Assembly (NCBI GenBank): GCA_025751475.1
Contig: JAOWLD010000002.1
Coordinates: forward strand, 124,001 to 188,000
Origin: Rhodobacteraceae bacterium XHP0102
GTDB taxonomy: Bacteria; Pseudomonadota; Alphaproteobacteria; Rhodobacterales; Rhodobacteraceae
DNA: 64,000 bases
Reading direction: 5' to 3'
Notes under the pieces: generated by a model
Databases searched by the model: none
The model's input: only the letters and a program-made list of their open reading frames with translations
Told to the model about the DNA's origin: nothing
Program-made: the position numbers and the translations under genes
Part shown: positions 44,024-52,806 of the stretch, piece after piece
How the letters are laid out: every line of letters begins with the position of its first letter
Numbering within the stretch: position 1 is the first letter of the stretch

Positions 44024-45472
44024 ATGAAACGGATGCGGAATGTGAAAATTGTTGCGACATTGGGGCCTGCCTCCAATGACGAAGCGACAATCGAGGCGCT
44101 GTTCGAAGCAGGCGCGGATGTGTTTCGCCTGAACATGAGCCACGGCACGCAAGATGATATTGCCGCCCGCCATGCAATCATTCGCCGTATCGAAGAAAAA
44201 ACAGGACGCCCCATTGCGATTTTGGCCGATTTGCAAGGGCCGAAACTGCGCTGCGGAGTCTTTGAGGGCGATGCTGCGCAAGATCTTGAGGAGGGCGCCG
44301 CCTTCCGCTTTGACCTCGACACAACACCTGGCAATGCGGCCCGCGTGTGCCTGCCGCATCCCGAGATTTTCGCGGCATTGGAGGTCGGATCGCATCTTTT
44401 GGTCAATGATGGAAAGCTGAAACTGCGGGTCACGGAATGTGGTCCAGATTTCGCAAATTGTGTGGCGCTGAATGCAGGCACAATTTCCAACCGCAAAGGC
44501 GTGAACGTGCCAGATGTGGTTTTGCCCTTGGCCGCTCTGTCGGAAAAAGACCGCAGCGATTTGGAGTTTGCCTGTGAATTGGGCGTGGATTGGTTGGCCC
44601 TCTCCTTTGTGCAGCGCGCCGCTGACGTTGAAGAGGCACGCGCGCTTGCGAAGGGCCGTGCTGCGATCCTGTCCAAAATCGAGAAACCTGCCGCCGTCAA
44701 AGCCTTCGATGATATTTTGGCTGTCTCGGATGGGATCATGGTCGCACGCGGGGATCTGGGCGTGGAATTGCCCGTGCAAAACGTGCCGCCGATCCAAAAA
44801 CGCTTGGTGCGCAGATGTCGTTCAGCGGCCAAGCCCGTGATTGTGGCGACCCAGATGCTGGAATCCATGATCGAAAGCCCTGTGCCCACCCGTGCCGAGG
44901 TCTCGGATGTCGCCACCGCGATTTATGAAGGTGCAGACGCCGTGATGCTGAGTGCTGAATCGGCCGCGGGCCAGTATCCGATTGAGGCGGTGCGCACGAT
45001 GGATGCGGTGGCACGCGAAGTGGAAAGTGACCAGACCTATCGTGAGGTGATTGACGCCTCACGCCGTGTAAATCGTGCCAGCGTGGCCGATGCAATCGTG
45101 GCTGCCGCCCGCGAAATCGCTGAAACCACGGATATCAAGGCGATCTGTTGTTTTACGCAATCTGGCACCACCGCCGCCCTGGTCGCGCGAGAGCGGCCTT
45201 GCGTGCCTGTGATTGGCCTGACCCCCGTTTTGCGCGTGGCGCGCAGGCTTTGCCTGACATGGGGCACAACCTGTGTGCTGACCGAAAAGGTCGAACGCTT
45301 TAAAGGGGCCGTGATCAGCGCCGCGCGCGCTGCGCGCGAGGGTGGCTTTGCAGAGGCGAGCGACCAGATCGTGGTCACCGCAGGCGTGCCGTTTAACGTG
45401 CAAGGCACGACCAATATTCTGCGGGTCGCCCCCTGTGACGAGCGGCTGATCTACTCCGCCGATCCTGAATAA
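44024..45472 (+). CDS. pyk: Pyruvate kinase
   Basis: This 482-residue enzyme converts phosphoenolpyruvate and ADP to pyruvate and ATP. RNVKIVATLGPASND at the start, FRLNMSHG, the catalytic Lys in ILSKIEKPAAVKAFDDIL, MVARGDLGVELP and KPVIVATQMLESMIESPVPTRAE are all present. GADAVMLSAESAAGQYP follows, and the C-terminal alpha/beta allosteric domain contains FTQSGTTAALVARERP. ATG 44024 lies 5-8 nt after AGGGGAAGA. A small membrane protein gene follows after 12 nt. Confidence 0.96.
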   Translation: MKRMRNVKIVATLGPASNDEATIEALFEAGADVFRLNMSHGTQDDIAARHAIIRRIEEKTGRPIAILADLQGPKLRCGVFEGDAAQDLEEGAAFRFDLDTTPGNAARVCLPHPEIFAALEVGSHLLVNDGKLKLRVTECGPDFANCVALNAGTISNRKGVNVPDVVLPLAALSEKDRSDLEFACELGVDWLALSFVQRAADVEEARALAKGRAAILSKIEKPAAVKAFDDILAVSDGIMVARGDLGVELPVQNVPPIQKRLVRRCRSAAKPVIVATQMLESMIESPVPTRAEVSDVATAIYEGADAVMLSAESAAGQYPIEAVRTMDAVAREVESDQTYREVIDASRRVNRASVADAIVAAAREIAETTDIKAICCFTQSGTTAALVARERPCVPVIGLTPVLRVARRLCLTWGTTCVLTEKVERFKGAVISAARAAREGGFAEASDQIVVTAGVPFNVQGTTNILRVAPCDERLIYSADPE

Positions 45473-45484
45473 GCGCGGTCGGCC

Positions 45485-45706
45485 ATGGCAAGCCTTCTCT
45501 TGGTTGCAGGCACGATTTGCGCAGGCTTTGGTGGCATGGCTGCGCTTGCGGCTTGGTCAAACCGCCAGAAAGGCGGGGTTTCTGCAGGGTTTCTTGGCGC
45601 AGGGCTTGCCATGCTCATTGCGGTTTACACCATCGGCCAAGTTCCCTTGGGATGGGCACCCTTCGCGGCCAGTTTCGTTGAGGTATTGGCCCTGATCCTA
45701 CGCTGA
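45485..45706 (+). CDS. Small two-helix membrane protein
   Basis: A 73-residue hydrophobic protein with two membrane segments, about 3-24 (LLLVAGTICAGFGGMAALAAW) and 34-53 (AGFLGAGLAMLIAVYTIGQV), joined by a short basic loop. It follows pyk by 12 nt and is likely co-transcribed. I recognise no family or motif; the compact operon position supports it as a real gene. Confidence 0.65.
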   Translation: MASLLLVAGTICAGFGGMAALAAWSNRQKGGVSAGFLGAGLAMLIAVYTIGQVPLGWAPFAASFVEVLALILR

Positions 45707-45817
45707 AACAGGGTTGCGCTTTTGCCCTTTTGGCGGTAAGCGGCGCTTTCCAACGGTGCGATCGGCCAAAGTGGCATGCCGAATCGCGCTTGAACGTTGC
45801 CTAAGAAGGAGACGAAA

Positions 45818-46018
45818 ATGCCCAAGATGAAGACGAAATCGAGCGCCAAAAAGCGCTTCAAAATGACGGCGAGCGGCAAGGTCAAAGCTGGCCAAGCTGG
45901 CAAGCGCCACGGCATGATCAAACGGACGACCAAGTTCATCCGTGACGCGCGCGGCACGACAACCCTGTCGGCCCCAGACGCGAAGATCGTTAAATCCTAT
46001 ATGCCATACGCTCGTTAA
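45818..46018 (+). CDS. rpmI: 50S ribosomal protein L35
   Basis: A 66-residue, very basic protein starting [17 protein letters not shown], with GKRHGMI and the end KSYMPYAR, the usual L35 pattern. AAGGAG lies 7 nt upstream of ATG 45818. It precedes rplT by 12 nt. infC is not directly upstream here. The 111-nt leader (45707-45817) holds no other gene; a ribosomal-protein regulatory structure there is possible but not recognised. Confidence 0.96.
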   Translation: MPKMKTKSSAKKRFKMTASGKVKAGQAGKRHGMIKRTTKFIRDARGTTTLSAPDAKIVKSYMPYAR

Positions 46019-46030
46019 GGAGGCGCTGAG

Positions 46031-46390
46031 ATGTCCCGCACCAAAGGTGGTACCGTCACCCATCGCCGTCACAAGAAGGTTCTTGACGCGGCAAAAGGTT
46101 ATTATGGCGCGCGTTCGCGCAGCTTCCGCACTGCAACGCAGGCGGTCGATAAAGCCAATCAATACGCAACCCGCGACCGTAAGGCGCGCAAGCGTCAATT
46201 CCGTGCATTGTGGATCCAACGGATCAACGCTGCTGTGCGCAGCTATGATGCTGATCTGAGCTATTCACGCTTTATCAATGGGCTTGCAAAAGCAGGGATT
46301 GAAGTGGACCGTAAGGTTCTGGCTGATCTTGCTGTGCATGAACCCGAAGCATTCGGCGCAATTGTCGCGCAGGCCAAAGCCGCGCTCTAA
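46031..46390 (+). CDS. rplT: 50S ribosomal protein L20
   Basis: A 119-residue L20 with [51 protein letters not shown] and a C-terminal globular domain ending IVAQAKAAL. It binds 23S rRNA early in 50S assembly. A GGAGG site precedes ATG 46031. The rpmI-rplT unit is closed by a strong terminator 24 nt later. Confidence 0.97.
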   Translation: MSRTKGGTVTHRRHKKVLDAAKGYYGARSRSFRTATQAVDKANQYATRDRKARKRQFRALWIQRINAAVRSYDADLSYSRFINGLAKAGIEVDRKVLADLAVHEPEAFGAIVAQAKAAL

Positions 46391-46413
46391 TATCGCCATA
46401 TTCTGATGATACG

Positions 46414-46447
46414 AAGCCCCCGTTAGCCTATGCTGACGGGGGCTTTT
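46414..46447 (+). terminator. Rho-independent terminator after rplT
   Basis: AAGCCCCCGT pairs with ACGGGGGCTT, followed by TTTC; the loop is about 12 nt with further pairing at TAG/CTG. It begins 24 nt after the rplT stop. Confidence 0.9.
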
Positions 46448-46486
46448 TCTTGGCCCATCACGGTAGTGGATTGGGGGTGCAGACAG

Positions 46487-47218
46487 ATGTCGGATTTCTT
46501 TGAGACCTACTTGACAAAAACAGATGATCGAATGCTCACCAAATGGGCGCATTATTTCGACATATACACGCGCGAGCTGTCGCGGTTTCGGGATCGCCCC
46601 ATCACATTCCTTGAAATCGGGATTTTCAAAGGTGGCTCCGTGCCAATGTGGCAAGCCTTCTTTCATCCCGACAGTCGCCTTCTGTTTGTCGATATTGACC
46701 AAGACTGCGCCAAATTCGCAAATGACAACGCCCATGTTGAGATTGGCAATCAAGCGGATCCCGCGTTCTTGGCCGAGATCAGCGCGAAATATGGCCCCTT
46801 TGATGTGATTTTGGACGATGGCAGCCATATCAACGCGCACCAAATCGCAAGCTTCAGCAGCCTCTGGCAACATCTGCGCGATGGTGGTCTCTATCTGGTG
46901 GAGGACTGCCATACCTCCTATTGGCCAGGTTTCGGGGGCGGCTATCGCAACGAGGCAAGCTTCATCGAATTTGCCAAACGCTTGGTCGATAAGATGCACA
47001 GCTGGTATACGGACCAAGATGCGCTCTTCCCGTTTGACCCGATCGCAAAGGAGCTGCATTCCGTGCGATTTTACGATTCCATCATCATTGCCGAAAAACA
47101 GATCAAGTCAGAGCGACCCACAACAATCACCGCGCGGAACGGGCAGATCTCGCGCTCGCAGCGCGCGTTGGATATTCGGGGGCGCAAATCCGCATTCGCA
47201 GGCAAAGACGGGTCGTGA
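46487..47218 (+). CDS. Class I SAM-dependent methyltransferase
   Basis: This 243-residue protein has SAM motif I FLEIGIFKGGSVPMW near residue 40 and a following acidic loop LLFVDIDQDC. FDVILDDGSH is near 105, and DGGLYLVEDCHTSYW near 130. This resembles the O-methyltransferase group that includes macrocin and rhamnosyl O-methyltransferases and cephalosporin hydroxylase-like proteins. ATG 46487 is chosen because longer in-frame sequence overlaps the rplT terminator. It stands alone between rplT and pheS; no glycan or natural-product genes adjoin. The acceptor is unknown. Confidence 0.82.
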   Translation: MSDFFETYLTKTDDRMLTKWAHYFDIYTRELSRFRDRPITFLEIGIFKGGSVPMWQAFFHPDSRLLFVDIDQDCAKFANDNAHVEIGNQADPAFLAEISAKYGPFDVILDDGSHINAHQIASFSSLWQHLRDGGLYLVEDCHTSYWPGFGGGYRNEASFIEFAKRLVDKMHSWYTDQDALFPFDPIAKELHSVRFYDSIIIAEKQIKSERPTTITARNGQISRSQRALDIRGRKSAFAGKDGS

Positions 47219-47285
47219 TCACCCTATAGCTTGCATTTGGGGCTTCTTGTGATAGCTCAGGCGACAATTCGATGGAGAAAACCCC

Positions 47286-48356
47286 ATGACCGCATTTGAT
47301 GATCTGCGCCTTCTTTGGCTTGACCGTATCGCCGCTGCCGCTGACGAAGCCACACTTGAAGAATTGCGCGTGGCTGCGCTTGGCAAAAAAGGCGAGATCA
47401 GCCTGAAGATGCGCGAGCTTGGGCAGATGAGCGCCGAAGAGCGTCAGGTTGCAGGCCCCGCGCTGAACGCGCTGAAAGATGAGGTCAACAGCGCGCTTGT
47501 GGCGAAGAAATCCGCGCTTGGCGATGCCGCACTGGATGAACGGCTCAAGGCGGAATGGCTGGATGTGACCCTGCCCGCCCGCCATCGCCGTCAGGGCAGC
47601 ATCCACCCTGTGAGCCAAGTCACCGAGGAAGTGACCGCCATTTTCGCGGATATGGGCTTTGCGGTGGCAGAAGGCCCGCAGATTGAAACGGATTTCTACA
47701 ATTTCGATGCGCTGAATATTCCAGGTCATCACCCTGCCCGCGCAGAAATGGATACGTTCTACACCCATCGCGCCGAAGGGGACGACCGCCCGCCCCATGT
47801 GCTGCGCACGCATACAAGCCCCGTGCAAATCCGCTATATGGAGGCCAATGGCGCACCCTGCCGCATCATTGCACCTGGTCGCGTCTATCGCGCCGATTAC
47901 GACCAGACCCACACACCGATGTTCCATCAGGTAGAGGGCTTGGCGATTGATAAAGATATCTCCATGGCCAATCTGAAATGGGTGTTGGAGGAATTCTTTT
48001 CGGCCTTTTTCGGCACGGCGGTCAAAACCCGCTTCCGCGCCTCGCATTTCCCCTTCACCGAACCCTCCGCCGAGGTGGACATCCAATGTTCATGGGAAGG
48101 CGGCACGGTGAAAGTGGGCGAGGGTGATGACTGGCTTGAGGTCTTGGGGTCAGGCATGGTGCATCCAAAGGTGCTGCAAGCAGGCGGGATTGATCCGAAT
48201 GAATGGCAGGGCTTTGCCTTTGGCATCGGCATCGACCGCTTGGCGATGCTGAAATACGGCATCCCCGATCTGCGCGCGTTTTTCGATAGCGACCTGCGCT
48301 GGCTGAGGCATTACGGCTTTGCTTCATTGGATATGCCGAATTTGCATCGGGGGTGA
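47286..48356 (+). CDS. pheS: Phenylalanyl-tRNA synthetase alpha subunit
   Basis: The 356-residue catalytic subunit of class II PheRS. The N-terminal coiled coil (about 1-85, [19 protein letters not shown]) is followed by HPVSQV at motif 1 and [18 protein letters not shown]. The end is [22 protein letters not shown] (motif 3). It aminoacylates tRNA-Phe as an alpha2beta2 tetramer with PheT. The beta gene normally follows directly, but here it is 790 nt away behind an unrelated gene. Confidence 0.96.
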   Translation: MTAFDDLRLLWLDRIAAAADEATLEELRVAALGKKGEISLKMRELGQMSAEERQVAGPALNALKDEVNSALVAKKSALGDAALDERLKAEWLDVTLPARHRRQGSIHPVSQVTEEVTAIFADMGFAVAEGPQIETDFYNFDALNIPGHHPARAEMDTFYTHRAEGDDRPPHVLRTHTSPVQIRYMEANGAPCRIIAPGRVYRADYDQTHTPMFHQVEGLAIDKDISMANLKWVLEEFFSAFFGTAVKTRFRASHFPFTEPSAEVDIQCSWEGGTVKVGEGDDWLEVLGSGMVHPKVLQAGGIDPNEWQGFAFGIGIDRLAMLKYGIPDLRAFFDSDLRWLRHYGFASLDMPNLHRG

Positions 48357-48368
48357 GGCGCGCTTGTT

Positions 48369-48767
48369 ATGATCAATAGCCGTAGAGAATTGGAGTTGCT
48401 GCGCTTACTGTCTGAAAATCGCGATGAACTCGGGTCATTCTTTGCGCGGTGGGATGAAATTAAAGGCCATAGCTACACCGAGGATTTTATCAACGGAATA
48501 AAAGACGCTCCTGACCTGAACTTTGAGACGGAGAAAACTCTTGGCTATCTTGTTGAACAAGGATTGGTCGAGCACTTAACCCATCTAGGAACAGATCAAG
48601 GTGAACATTTCAAAATAACTTATGCGGGCGAAGTTTATCTTAAGGACGCATCACGCCCCTGGTGGCAAAAATGGGTTGCGAACATCGTGGCTAACTTGCC
48701 GACTTTTGTTGGAGCCGTAATCACAGCACTGGCTATTGAATTCCTAATACGCGTCCTTGGATTGTGA
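48369..48767 (+). CDS. Winged-helix-like protein with C-terminal membrane anchor, unknown family
   Basis: This 132-residue protein begins MINSRRELELLRLLSENRDEL. A predicted helix-turn-helix/winged segment follows (ETEKTLGYLVEQGLVEHLTHLG, then FKITYAGEVYLKDA), and a tryptophan pair in SRPWWQKW leads to a single tail anchor (LPTFVGAVITALAIEFLIRVLGL). The fold order is reminiscent of DUF2513-like proteins, but I cannot confirm it. Codon use is clearly more AT-rich than pheS and pheT on either side, suggesting transfer. It starts 12 nt after the pheS stop. GAGG precedes the ATG by about 11 nt. Function unknown. Confidence 0.7.
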   Translation: MINSRRELELLRLLSENRDELGSFFARWDEIKGHSYTEDFINGIKDAPDLNFETEKTLGYLVEQGLVEHLTHLGTDQGEHFKITYAGEVYLKDASRPWWQKWVANIVANLPTFVGAVITALAIEFLIRVLGL

Positions 48768-49006
48768 CCAAAAAGCACAGTCACGCGGTCAATTTCCACA
48801 CCCCGCGTTTGTCCGCCGAAGATTTACAAGGTGTTAGAAAAGCTGTGCTTTCTGGCTTAGGATTCATCAATAGTTGATTATTAATATGCAAGTGCATATA
48901 TCAACACTGCATTCCGCTTGTCGGGCTTTAAGACCTAGATCACTAGGCAGGTTGCTCAACGGTCGATGACAAGATCAGAGCCGCCTAAATATTGTCAAAG
49001 TCCCTG
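48768..49006. other. AT-rich non-coding stretch between the inserted gene and pheT
   Basis: The first 240 nt of the 378-nt gap hold no ORF with a plausible start. They are AT-rich relative to the window and contain a perfect palindrome ATATGCA-ag-TGCATAT (48884-48899). The palindrome is flanked by TTGAT and ATCAA and could form an operator or an extended hairpin. A promoter for pheT probably lies in the gap. No direct repeats flank the segment that I could see. Confidence 0.45.
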
Positions 49007-49037
49007 GACCCCGCCTCGCGCGGGGTCTTGTGTTTTT
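49007..49037 (+). terminator. Rho-independent terminator upstream of pheT
   Basis: GACCCCGC/GCGGGGTC with a 5-nt loop is followed by TTGTGTTTTT. It separates the pheS-side transcript from pheT, so pheT needs its own promoter in the remaining 108 nt. Confidence 0.85.
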
Positions 49038-49145
49038 ATATGATACGCGCCACCCCGCGGGCAGGCGCGCGCCCTCATTCCACCCTTCCAATCGCCCGCG
49101 CCGTGGTTTAATCGACATCCGACCGCTCAAACGGAGGCCCGCGCC

Positions 49146-51554
49146 ATGAAATTCACCCTGTCTTGGCTGAAAACCCATCTCGACACCACCGCTTCGGTTG
49201 AGGACATCGCCGAGGCGCTGACCGATCTTGGGCTTGAGGTGGAGGGGGTCGAAAACCCCGCCGCGAAATTGGCAGGGTTTCGTCTGGGCCGCGTCACCCA
49301 TGCCGAACAGCACCCAGATGCGGATCGTCTGCGTGTCTGCACCGTGGCCACCGATGAGGGGGACAAGCAGATTGTCTGCGGCGCACCGAATGCGCGTGCG
49401 GGCATCACTGTGGTTGTAGCGCGTCCAGGGGACTATGTGCCTGGCATTGATGTGACCCTGTCGGTCGGCAAAATTCGCGGGGTCGAAAGCCACGGGATGA
49501 TGTGTTCCGAGCGGGAATTGGAGCTTTCGGACGAGCACAACGGCATCATCGAATTGCCCTCGGGCGAGGTGGGTCAAAGCTTTGCCGATTGGTTGGCGGA
49601 GCATGATCCCGAAAAGATTGACCCAGTGATTGAAATTGCGATCACCCCGAACCGCCAAGATGCCCTTGGCGTGCGCGGCGTGGCACGGGATTTGGCCGCG
49701 CGCGGGCTTGGCACATTGAAGCCCTATGAGGTGGCCCCCGTCAAAGGCAATTTCCCCTGCCCGATCTCGGTGACGATTGACACAGATGCGCTTGATGGCG
49801 CGCCCCATTTCACAGGCCGCGTGATCCGTGGCGTGAAAAACGGGCCATCGCCTGCATGGTTGCAAGCGCAGCTCAAAGCCATCGGCCTGCGCCCCATCTC
49901 CGCCTTGGTCGATATCACCAATTTCTTCACCTATGACCAAAACCGCCCCTTGCACGTTTTTGATGCCGATAAGGTCAAAGGCGGCTTACGCGTTCATCGC
50001 GCCAAAGGTGGCGAAGAATTGCTGGCCTTGGATGAGAAAACCTATCGCTTCGGCGCGGGCCATATGGTGATTTCTGATGAGAATGGCCCAGAAAGCATCG
50101 CGGGCATCATGGGCGGCGAGGAGACAGGATGCACGGATGACACCGTGAACGTGTTTCTTGAATCCGCTTGGTGGGATCCTGTGCAAATCGCCTATGCAGG
50201 GCGCGATCTGAAAATCCATTCAGATGCGCGGTATCGCTTTGAACGCGGGGTTGATCCTGAATTCACCCGTGACGGGCTTGAGGCGGCAACGCAGATGATC
50301 CTCGATCTGTGCGGTGGCGAAGCCTCCGATGTGGTTGAGGCAGGCGCGGCGCTGAAAACGGCGCGCAGCTACAGCCTGAACCCTGCGCGCGTGATCAGCC
50401 TTGTCGGTATGGACATCTCCCGCGAGGAACAGGTGCGCATCCTGACCGCGCTTGGCTTCTCGGCCAGCGGCAGCGGCGAGACACTTGAGGTTTGGGTGCC
50501 CTCTTGGCGGCGCGATGTGCAAGGTGAGGCAGATTTGGTGGAAGAAGTGGCGCGTGTCGCCTCGCTCACCAAATTGGCGCCAAAGCCGCTGCCCCGCCTC
50601 AGCACAGGCGTGACGCGCGCCGTCCTGACCCCAATGCAAAAACGCGAAGCCACAGGGCGGCGCACGCTTGCCGCCTTGGGGTATAATGAATGCGTCACCT
50701 ATAGCTTCATCGATCAAAAATCTGCGGCGCTCTTTGGTGGCGGCACGGATGCGGTGCGTTTGGAAAACCCGATTTCCTCGGAAATGAGTCATATGCGCCC
50801 CGCGCTTTTGCCGGGCCTATTACAGGCTGCCGCCCGCAATCAGGCGCGCGGCATGACAGATTTGGCGCTTTTTGAACTGGGGGCCGCCTTCCATGGCGGG
50901 GAACCTGAAGAACAACATATGCAAGCCGCGGGTCTTTTGATCGGCCACACAGGCCCGCGTGATCCACATGGCGCGCGCCGTGCGGTCGATGTGTTTGACG
51001 TCAAAGCCGATGCTGAGGCCGCCCTTTCGGCCATGGGTGCGCCTGCGCGGATGCAAATCCTGCGCAGCGATGATCCGTGGTGGCACCCAGGACGGCATGG
51101 GGTTCTGTGCCTTGGCCCCAAGAGAATCTTGGGCGTATTCGGTGAAATTCACCCCAAAATCTTGCGCGAGATGGATGTGAAAGGCCCTGCGATGGGGTTT
51201 GTGCTTTATCCTGCTGAAATTCCATTGCCGAAAAACACCACGGCCAGCCGTGGCGCATTGGAAATCAGCGATCTGCAACCCGTTGAGCGCGATTTCGCCT
51301 TTGTGACGGATGCGCGCACCGCCGCACTGGACATGGTCAATGCGGCACTTGGGGCGGATAAAACCCTGATCACGGATGTCAGCGTCTTTGACGAATTCAT
51401 CGGTGGCGCGCTTGGTGAGGGGCGCAAATCGGTCGCGTTAACTGTGCGAATGCAACCGCGCGAAAAAACACTGACCGAGGAGGAGATTGAGGCTGCGGCG
51501 GCCAAAATCATTGACAAGGTGAACAAGGCGACAGGGGCGGTGTTGCGCGGTTAA
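49146..51554 (+). CDS. pheT: Phenylalanyl-tRNA synthetase beta subunit
   Basis: This 802-residue PheRS beta starts MKFTLSWLKTHLDT. The EMAP-like tRNA-binding domain is about 39-150 (AKLAGFRLGRVTHAEQHPDADRL). B3/B4 editing segments (HFTGRVIRGVKNGPSP; DITNFFTYDQNRPLHVFDA), B5 and the inactive synthetase-like domain follow. The FDX anticodon domain forms the end (ISDLQPVERDFAFVTDART). A good AGGAGGC-like site (cggaggcccgcgcc) precedes the ATG. Its stop overlaps the convergent gene by 4 nt. Confidence 0.96.
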   Translation: MKFTLSWLKTHLDTTASVEDIAEALTDLGLEVEGVENPAAKLAGFRLGRVTHAEQHPDADRLRVCTVATDEGDKQIVCGAPNARAGITVVVARPGDYVPGIDVTLSVGKIRGVESHGMMCSERELELSDEHNGIIELPSGEVGQSFADWLAEHDPEKIDPVIEIAITPNRQDALGVRGVARDLAARGLGTLKPYEVAPVKGNFPCPISVTIDTDALDGAPHFTGRVIRGVKNGPSPAWLQAQLKAIGLRPISALVDITNFFTYDQNRPLHVFDADKVKGGLRVHRAKGGEELLALDEKTYRFGAGHMVISDENGPESIAGIMGGEETGCTDDTVNVFLESAWWDPVQIAYAGRDLKIHSDARYRFERGVDPEFTRDGLEAATQMILDLCGGEASDVVEAGAALKTARSYSLNPARVISLVGMDISREEQVRILTALGFSASGSGETLEVWVPSWRRDVQGEADLVEEVARVASLTKLAPKPLPRLSTGVTRAVLTPMQKREATGRRTLAALGYNECVTYSFIDQKSAALFGGGTDAVRLENPISSEMSHMRPALLPGLLQAAARNQARGMTDLALFELGAAFHGGEPEEQHMQAAGLLIGHTGPRDPHGARRAVDVFDVKADAEAALSAMGAPARMQILRSDDPWWHPGRHGVLCLGPKRILGVFGEIHPKILREMDVKGPAMGFVLYPAEIPLPKNTTASRGALEISDLQPVERDFAFVTDARTAALDMVNAALGADKTLITDVSVFDEFIGGALGEGRKSVALTVRMQPREKTLTEEEIEAAAAKIIDKVNKATGAVLRG

Positions 51555-51922
51555 TCCGTCCCTGTGTCGCTACAATGGCGGCGGAAGGCCGCTTTGAGCA
51601 GATCAAACTCGGCGCGCAGAATATCCAATTCGGCGCGCAAATCTCCTTCGATCTGGGCGTCTGTCATCACAGCAAAACGGTCGAGTGCCAGGCCTGTCTC
51701 CGTCCGAATTTCAACGATGTGCAACTGTGATCCGATCAGCTGCGCGGGCAGTTCAAGCTTGAGCAGGTAAACGCCATCTTTTCCCAACACGGCGTCTGCA
51801 CGGGCGATGACCCGATCCGCGACCACGGCCTCAAAGCCAAGCGCGCCTTCGGCCACGCCCGTCACGGCCGCCTCATAAAGGCCGTTTTGCAAGCTCAATC
51901 GCGTCAATCCCATCGATGACAT
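51551..51922 (-). CDS. Conserved small protein of unknown function
   Basis: This 123-residue protein has a beta-rich N-terminal half (LTRLSLQNGLYEAAVTG, FEAVVADRVIARADAVLGKDGVYLL) and a helical, charged C-terminus likely forming a coiled coil (EGDLRAELDILRAEFDLLKAAFRR). There is no signal peptide or membrane segment. ATG 51922 has AAGGA about 9 nt upstream; ATG 51913 is the alternative. It lies 17 nt after the next minus-strand gene and is probably co-transcribed with it. I recognise no family. Confidence 0.7.
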   Translation of the reverse strand: MSSMGLTRLSLQNGLYEAAVTGVAEGALGFEAVVADRVIARADAVLGKDGVYLLKLELPAQLIGSQLHIVEIRTETGLALDRFAVMTDAQIEGDLRAELDILRAEFDLLKAAFRRHCSDTGTD

Positions 51923-51939
51923 TCTCTTACAATCCTTAC

Positions 51940-52734
51940 CTAAATTTCAGCGCGCGCAAGGCGCAGCACCAGAAAATCGTGCATTTTCAGTAGGTTCATA
52001 CTGGGGCGCTCAAAAATCAGGTCAATCCAGACCTTTTCGATCCGTTTGTCGTTGATCTTGGAATAGGCCATGTCAAATTCCGCGCAAATACACCCCTGGT
52101 CCCATTCCATTTTCCGCACCATTTGTTCGGAATTTGGGCCATGGATCACGTTCAGCCGTGCATAGAGATCAATCGGGTAGTCCATGTGCATCTCAAGGGA
52201 AACCCGGATGATGTCGTTCAAGCGCAGGCTTGCGGCATGATCACGCGGCAAATCAAGCGCCATCGACAGGAACGACCCATCAAAACGAAACACTTCAAGC
52301 GACAGCCCATAAGGTGAGGCAATCGCGGGATCATCAATGGGGTACTGGCGCAGTATGATTTCGGGATGGGCGCAATCATGGAAGATTTTCAATCCGCCCG
52401 TCAGGTCATGTGGGCTTTCGATGGCCACCGCCGCGCTGCACTCAAGCGGCAGAACGAAAGCATCGGGACGGTATCCCCAATAAGCGCTTTCGGGCATGGC
52501 GTAATCCGCGGTGGGATGGTTTCGCGCCTTTTGGCCCAACGTGTTTTTAGCGATCTGCGCGATATGGGTTAAGCGCCGTGCGTATTCTTCGGCCTCGTTT
52601 TGCTTTTGCGCCAATTCTGCCGGGCGCAAGTGATTGAGCCGCGCTTTCAACTCGGCCAGGTCTTGTGCGAATTTCGCCCAACGCGATTGTGAAAACAATG
52701 GCCTTCGCCACAACCCCATCCAACCTGCCCCCAT
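51940..52734 (-). CDS. DUF6478-like protein of unknown function
   Basis: This 264-residue soluble protein has a basic, helical N-terminus (MGLWRRPLFSQSRWAKFAQD; LKARLNHLRPAELAQKQNEAEEYARRL). A conserved-looking core follows: DYAMPESAYWGYRPDAFVLPL, LKIFHDCAHPEIILRQYP and PYDLYARLNVIHGPNSE-like segments. It ends in DLIFERPSMNLLKMHDFLVLRL. I think it matches DUF6478, a Rhodobacterales family, with moderate confidence. No enzyme motif is evident. It is followed within 17 nt by the small gene above. Confidence 0.68.
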   Translation of the reverse strand: MGAGWMGLWRRPLFSQSRWAKFAQDLAELKARLNHLRPAELAQKQNEAEEYARRLTHIAQIAKNTLGQKARNHPTADYAMPESAYWGYRPDAFVLPLECSAAVAIESPHDLTGGLKIFHDCAHPEIILRQYPIDDPAIASPYGLSLEVFRFDGSFLSMALDLPRDHAASLRLNDIIRVSLEMHMDYPIDLYARLNVIHGPNSEQMVRKMEWDQGCICAEFDMAYSKINDKRIEKVWIDLIFERPSMNLLKMHDFLVLRLARAEI

Positions 52735-52806
52735 ATTTTGGTCCCACCCTTTTTGGGGGCATCGACCTTATCCAGTTTAGCACGTGAAATGTTAAGGTGA
52801 TTTGCT

